From Apostichopus japonicus (taxonomy: Eukaryota; Echinodermata; Holothuroidea; Aspidochirotida; Stichopodidae): DNA of 64,000 nt. Every line of letters starts with the position of its first letter. Positions within the stretch are counted from its first letter, which is position 1. Below the pieces are notes generated by a model that had not been told where the DNA came from, searched no databases, and was given only the letters and a program-made list of their open reading frames with translations. The position numbers were made by a program, and so were the translations under genes. This document shows, in pieces, positions 59,805-64,000 of this stretch. Location of the stretch: contig NC_092579.1 of the NCBI RefSeq assembly GCF_037975245.1, positions 15,634,178 to 15,698,177 of the forward strand. The letters run 5' to 3'.

Positions 59805-61055
59805 ACATATATCCAATTCCTTAGACCCATATATAGGGCCACCTATTCTTTCTATCTGGTGAGACCTATGCAGAAGAAAATTTGTCTTGCATTGGCAGTT
59901 CTTTACTCTGTGGAAAGTACCTTTGCATCTAATATCGGTTTTATGTGGCTCCAAACCGGTTTTGAGTGGTACCTTGCATATTTAATCTGGGACAATGCTA
60001 CGATAATGGGCATTTGGGCCATATTTGGGGCATCTGGCGGGCCCTTAGCAGCAGAAAATTTGTCTGGCATGGGTCATTCAGTACTTTGTGGCATTCATGC
60101 ATTAAGTTGACATTGGTTTCAAGTGGTACCTCGTTCGTTTGATCAAATGCATTTTAGGGGCCCTTTTGGGGCCTCTGGCGGGCCCTTTGTAGCAGAAAAT
60201 TTGTCTGGCATGATGATTTCCATAGTCTGTAAGATCAACCTTAACATTCCAAACCGGTTTTGAGTGGTACCTTGCATATTTAATCTGGGTCAATGCTACG
60301 ATAATGGGCATTTGGGCCATATTTGGGGGCGTCTGGCGGGCCCTTAGCAGCAGAAAATTTGTCTGGCATGGGCCATTCAGTACTTTGTGGCATTCATGCA
60401 TTAAGTTGACATTGGTTTCAAGTGGTACCTCGTTCGTTTGATCAGATGCATTTTTTAAGGGGCCCTTTTTGGGCGCCTGGCGGGCCCTTTGTAGCTGAAA
60501 ATTTGTCTGGCATGATGATTTCCATAGTCTGTTAGATCAACCCGAACATTCCAAACCGGTTTTGAGGGGTACCTTGCATATTTAATCTGGGTCAATGCTA
60601 CCCTAATGGGCATTTGGGCCATATTTGGGGGCATCTGGCAGGCCCTTAGCAGCGGAAAATTTGTCTGGCATAGGCCATTCAGTACTTTGTGGCATTCATA
60701 CATTAAGTTGACATTGGTTTCAAGTGGTACCTCGTTCGTTTGATCAGATGCATTTTTTTAAGGGGCCCTTTTTGGGCGTCTGGCGGGCCCTTTGCAGCAG
60801 AAAATTTGTCTGGCATTGGCCATTCAGTACTATGTGGCATTCATGCATTAAGTTGACATTGGTTTCAAGTGGTACCTCGTTCGTTTGATCAGATGCATTT
60901 TTGGGCCCCCTTTAACCGGCCCCAGGGGCCACATGCAGCAGAGGGACCACGGCAGACATCCACTTTTGGATATACTGGGTTTTTCCACAAATGTTCCAAT
61001 ACTCAGATATTGGTACCTCGTTCGTTTGATCAAAGTGCACTGGGCTGCCGGGCTA
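59805..61055 (-). repeat. Right inverted arm of the foldback element
   Basis: Modules recur with junctions at about 60140, 60440, 60740 and 60890 (spacings about 300, 300 and 150 bases), so the longer unit is a dimer of the ~150-bp half-module. The innermost part (59805-59945) pairs with 57890-58030. Confidence 0.88.
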
Positions 61056-61058
61056 TAA
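61056..61058. repeat. Target-site duplication TAA (right)
   Basis: TAA directly after the inverted end GGGCTGCCGGGCTA; matches 56990-56992. Confidence 0.6.
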
Positions 61059-62323
61059 GTTATGTTTAAAAGTATCAAATCACATGTGGGTCCATACAAA
61101 CTTCCAAAAGGAAAACATATTAACCTTTCGGCCAACAGCCCGGATTTACAGAGCGGCAGGTTCGTCTTTCACATGTAACATGAATGTAGATCCCGTAAAA
61201 GGGTCTTTGAAAACCTGTCACGGGACACACAAAAATTTGCCCATATGTGCACTAAACAAGCAAGATATGGTTACATTTCGGGGCGAGTGTATCACTTCCA
61301 TGTCACATTTGGCAGTGACGTGGTCAGGCGGTATCTTGGGGACATCGGAGTACATGAGGAGATGCAGGTTCCTAATAGACAGGACCAGTGCATGCATTTC
61401 TATATTTTTTTTCTATTCTCATTTAACCCGTCTCAGTCTCCTTCATTACCTGTGCATCACAGAGGTGAACTAAACTTTTCCAACCTTTTTAATTGAACTT
61501 CCTTTACCTATGTAGACATTATATTAATATCACAGGCGTAGGTGGAAATTTCTGATTGAAAAGAGGGGGAGGGGAGGGAGGGGAGGTTCAAGGTTTTTCT
61601 CAAAAGGATTTTCAATATATCACAAAACTAGTAAGTCAGAAAGAGGAATTATTCTGAACTTCCTTTCGATTTTAGCAATCTTTCTGCTTGTTTGACAAAT
61701 TATGGGCAAAGTGAATATCTCTCCCACTTCCACTTCTCCCTGTTCCCCGGTACTCATATTCACAAGTGATTTACGTAGGTAGTGACTGAACATATAAGGA
61801 AGAGTCAGAGGCAAATGAAAGATTTTATAAAGGAGGAATGCATTATAAAAGAGTAGGGAGTCACCCTGGGGTAGTTGGAGATGACTAGCATGAAGGGGCA
61901 AAGAGTAACAATTTAGATATCATCTGGTGCATGTTGAGGCATATTTAAACTATAAACTAGATCTTTGATTTTCTCTAAATGTAAGTTGTGCTAATATGTA
62001 CTCATAATATATATATATATATATATTCGTCCCTGGCTGAATTTGGGAAGTCCCCAATTATAACACTCTTCCCTGACTGAATGCAGAGATGGAGGCCAAC
62101 CCCCCCAACCTTCCCCTCCCTCCCTCCCTTTTGCACATGCCTCTAACTGTATCAGAAAAGTCTCCAAACATGGCATTCCACTTTAATTATTGTCAAAGTA
62201 CCTCACGAAAGAAGAACATTACAACAGTATAAAGAAGAAAATATGGATGAGAAATGTTTTATTGTTTTTATCAATTTATCTGGTCTTAACGAAATCGGTG
62301 AAAATTAAACTTCTTTCATGATG
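61059..62323. other. Intergenic stretch
   Basis: 61100-61400 is less AT-rich than its surroundings and open in frames on both strands, without a recognised product. 61560-61590 is a G-run, 62010-62028 an (AT)n run and 62098-62130 a C-rich tract. Confidence 0.5.
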
Positions 62324-63537
62324 CTAATTCTCCTCTTTTTGCATCGACTTCCATATATCTTCCCAATCCCATTTCTTGATTGGTTTCTTGAAATCTTCAA
62401 GAAATTTGATAGTTTCTGTTAAATCACCCACATTGTCAATATCCACGTTCTCTTTTCCATAGTCTGAGATTGTATCGTCGTCTTCCATGAAGTAAATCTC
62501 CGAGTCAAAGTCTTGGACGAGTCTCTTCGGTAGAGCTATCGGTTTGCTGACATCTTCTCCCTTGGCTTTCTTCTCTTGGTAAACCAATTCTTCCAGGAGT
62601 GGTGGCATTCTCACATACTTTGGAACCTGCTTGAAGTCTTCTGCTTTAGGTGTGTAAGAGCAAAAGTCTTCTTCTTCACTTTTCCTGATAAGTTTCCATT
62701 CATTCAAATGCCACTCTTTGATTTTCACCTCTAATCCATCTTTGCTGTACCCTTTGAATCATGAAGAAAATGAAACAAGAACCAAGAAAGAACATTCTTG
62801 CGACAATTTTAGATGTTGGTTATTGGCCAGTGACATACAATGAGATACTTGTGCTCAGTAACATGCCCAGAATTTCCAAGTTGGTGAGGTAGGGTTGGGG
62901 GTGGTGGGGAGGGGGGGGTTATGGGCAAACCCTAAATCTCCCAACTGATTTAGGTCAAGGCATGAACATTTATGACAGGACATATTTAGCCTGAGAAGTG
63001 GTCTACCTCTTTCCCGACTGAATTGAAACACCCACCAACAAAACATTCTTCCCCTGACTATCGGTGTGGCCATGGCCCATTGTCGAAAAAACATACTACA
63101 CACTGCTGTTGAAACATGACACAATCGCTGTCTCATAAATCTAGACAAGTTGTCTGATGATAATTGCTTGGTTTTGGCCAGTGACTCACAATTTGTCCAT
63201 GTGACGTTTTTGGTGTTAAATCAAATGAAAAGTTTAGTACTAACCATGTTCTTTAGAGTGAAAATTGCTAGGTAAAATAAATAGCATGTATGTCATTGAA
63301 GAAAAAAGAGGATATAGTTATCAATTACTTGATTCATTGTGCTAATAATTGCAAGCAGTTTTTGAAATGTGCTGTACCTTCCTAGAAGTCTTGAACCATG
63401 AATGACACTTGAGGAAAGATAAACCTGGACTTTTAAACATCAATGCAAGTAAATCCTCACTGTGATTTATAAGTTACACAAACAGCAAATTTACCTTTAA
63501 TAGTAGGGACTCCCCAAGCTTCACCATGATTGAGATT
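62324..63537 (-). CDS. Unrecognised acidic protein, last two exons (5' part beyond the window)
   Basis: Exons 63495-63537 (donor TAAAG|gtaaat) and 62324-62751 (acceptor gattcaaag) join in phase 1. They encode NLNHGEAWGVPTIKGYSKDG and LEVKIKEWHLNEWKLI, then about 120 more residues to TAG. The product is Lys/Glu/Asp-rich, with a proline stretch YVRMPPLLEELVYQEKKAKG, an acidic patch MEDDDTISDYG and a Trp-rich end KKWDWEDIWKSM. No membrane segment or known domain was recognised. It looks like a conserved cytoplasmic or ciliary-type protein by composition only. Acceptors and donors are good and the last frame is long and clean, so the gene is probably real; further exons should lie beyond 64000. 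Confidence 0.7.
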
Positions 63538-63822
63538 CTGGAATACAAAAAAGTAAATAGAAGGAAACATGAGTGCATGACCTATATTTAAACTGACCGT
63601 CACATGAACAGTGCTCACCAGAATGTCAACATGACAAATGCAACTTTAGTAGACAGGCTGGGTGATTGACTCATGGCTCCATTTACTTCACAAAAACAAC
63701 CATAAAAGTGCTAAAATTGGTTGTTTTGCAATGCAACAATTAGATCAGGTTTTAAAAGATCAACACAAATTTATGAGAATACTGTGGTGGGAAGTATGCA
63801 GTACCATACATAACAATGAAGA

Positions 63823-64000
63823 CAATTTTCAATTTCCTTATTCCAGTATAAATTATAAAATTTATAAAAAGGACACATAAAAAAAAATGATACATAAGAG
63901 ACGTAAAAATGTAAAATCATGAAAGCATGAACAATAAAAGAAATAAGATGGAGGATTAGAAGTTTTAAAGATTAAAAGGATTATAACAGAGTTTCTAAGA
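63823..64000 (-). mobile_element. Second copy of the LINE, 3' end only (runs off the window)
   Basis: Matches the 3' UTR of the copy at 49753-52190 almost base for base (cttattccagtataaat, ggacacataaaa, gatggaggattagaag). The same stop codon is at 63981-63983, preceded by codons for LETLL where copy 1 has LESLL. It is in the same orientation as copy 1, about 14 kb away, and lies upstream of the exon at 63495-63537, probably in that gene's intron. Confidence 0.92.

Larger units (their letters stand above)
56993..61055. mobile_element. Foldback transposon, 4063 bp, modular inverted arms
   Basis: The first ~100 bases at each end are identical in inverted orientation (TAGCCCGGCAGCCCAGTGCA...). 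Arms of about 1.04 kb (left) and 1.25 kb (right) are built from repeated modules around GATCAAACGAACGAGGTACC, which occurs three times on the left and five times, inverted, on the right. The spacer is about 1.77 kb. A 3-bp TAA duplication flanks it. No transposase was recognised. The overall design resembles foldback elements; a 3-bp TWA duplication is typical of PIF/Harbinger. Confidence 0.85.

Overview
The window is animal (metazoan) DNA, most likely from an echinoderm and probably a sea cucumber. Genes are split into short exons with GT-AG introns. A clear orthologue of animal TUG/ASPSCR1 is present. The AT-rich non-coding DNA is full of tRNA-derived SINEs, LINEs, MITEs and diverged tandem arrays. 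The holothurian placement is an impression from repeat style and gene content and could not be tested here.

Layout. 1-4.1 kb holds no recognised gene. 4133-15363 (minus) is a complete TUG/ASPSCR1 gene: 16 coding exons were joined with consistent phase into 673 codons plus a stop. Its introns hold three tandem arrays, two SINEs and a MITE. 15.4-20.8 kb is intergenic, with long (AT)n tracts and a degenerate purine-rich array. 20812-23671 (minus) is a two-exon NXPE-like type II membrane glycoprotein. 23.7-31.9 kb is intergenic and packed with G/C-run hAT-like elements, one SINE and two foldback MITEs. 31957-56307 (minus) is an ankyrin-repeat gene whose six linked exons are spread over 24 kb; its first exon was not found. 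Its introns contain a MITE, a 14-bp minisatellite, a 5'-truncated LINE with an intact reverse transcriptase, and a 1.1-kb diverged array. 56993-61055 is a 4.06-kb foldback transposon with modular inverted arms and a TAA target duplication. 62324-63537 (minus) is the 3' end of an unrecognised acidic-protein gene. The window ends inside a second copy of the same LINE.

The host genes have unrelated jobs: GLUT4-vesicle tethering/p97 binding, a secretory-pathway glycoprotein, and an ankyrin scaffold. I see no operon-like logic. The most unusual structures are the modular foldback element, and a tandem array in a TUG intron whose unit looks like the exon 11 5' splice-site region, giving a ladder of possible decoy donors.
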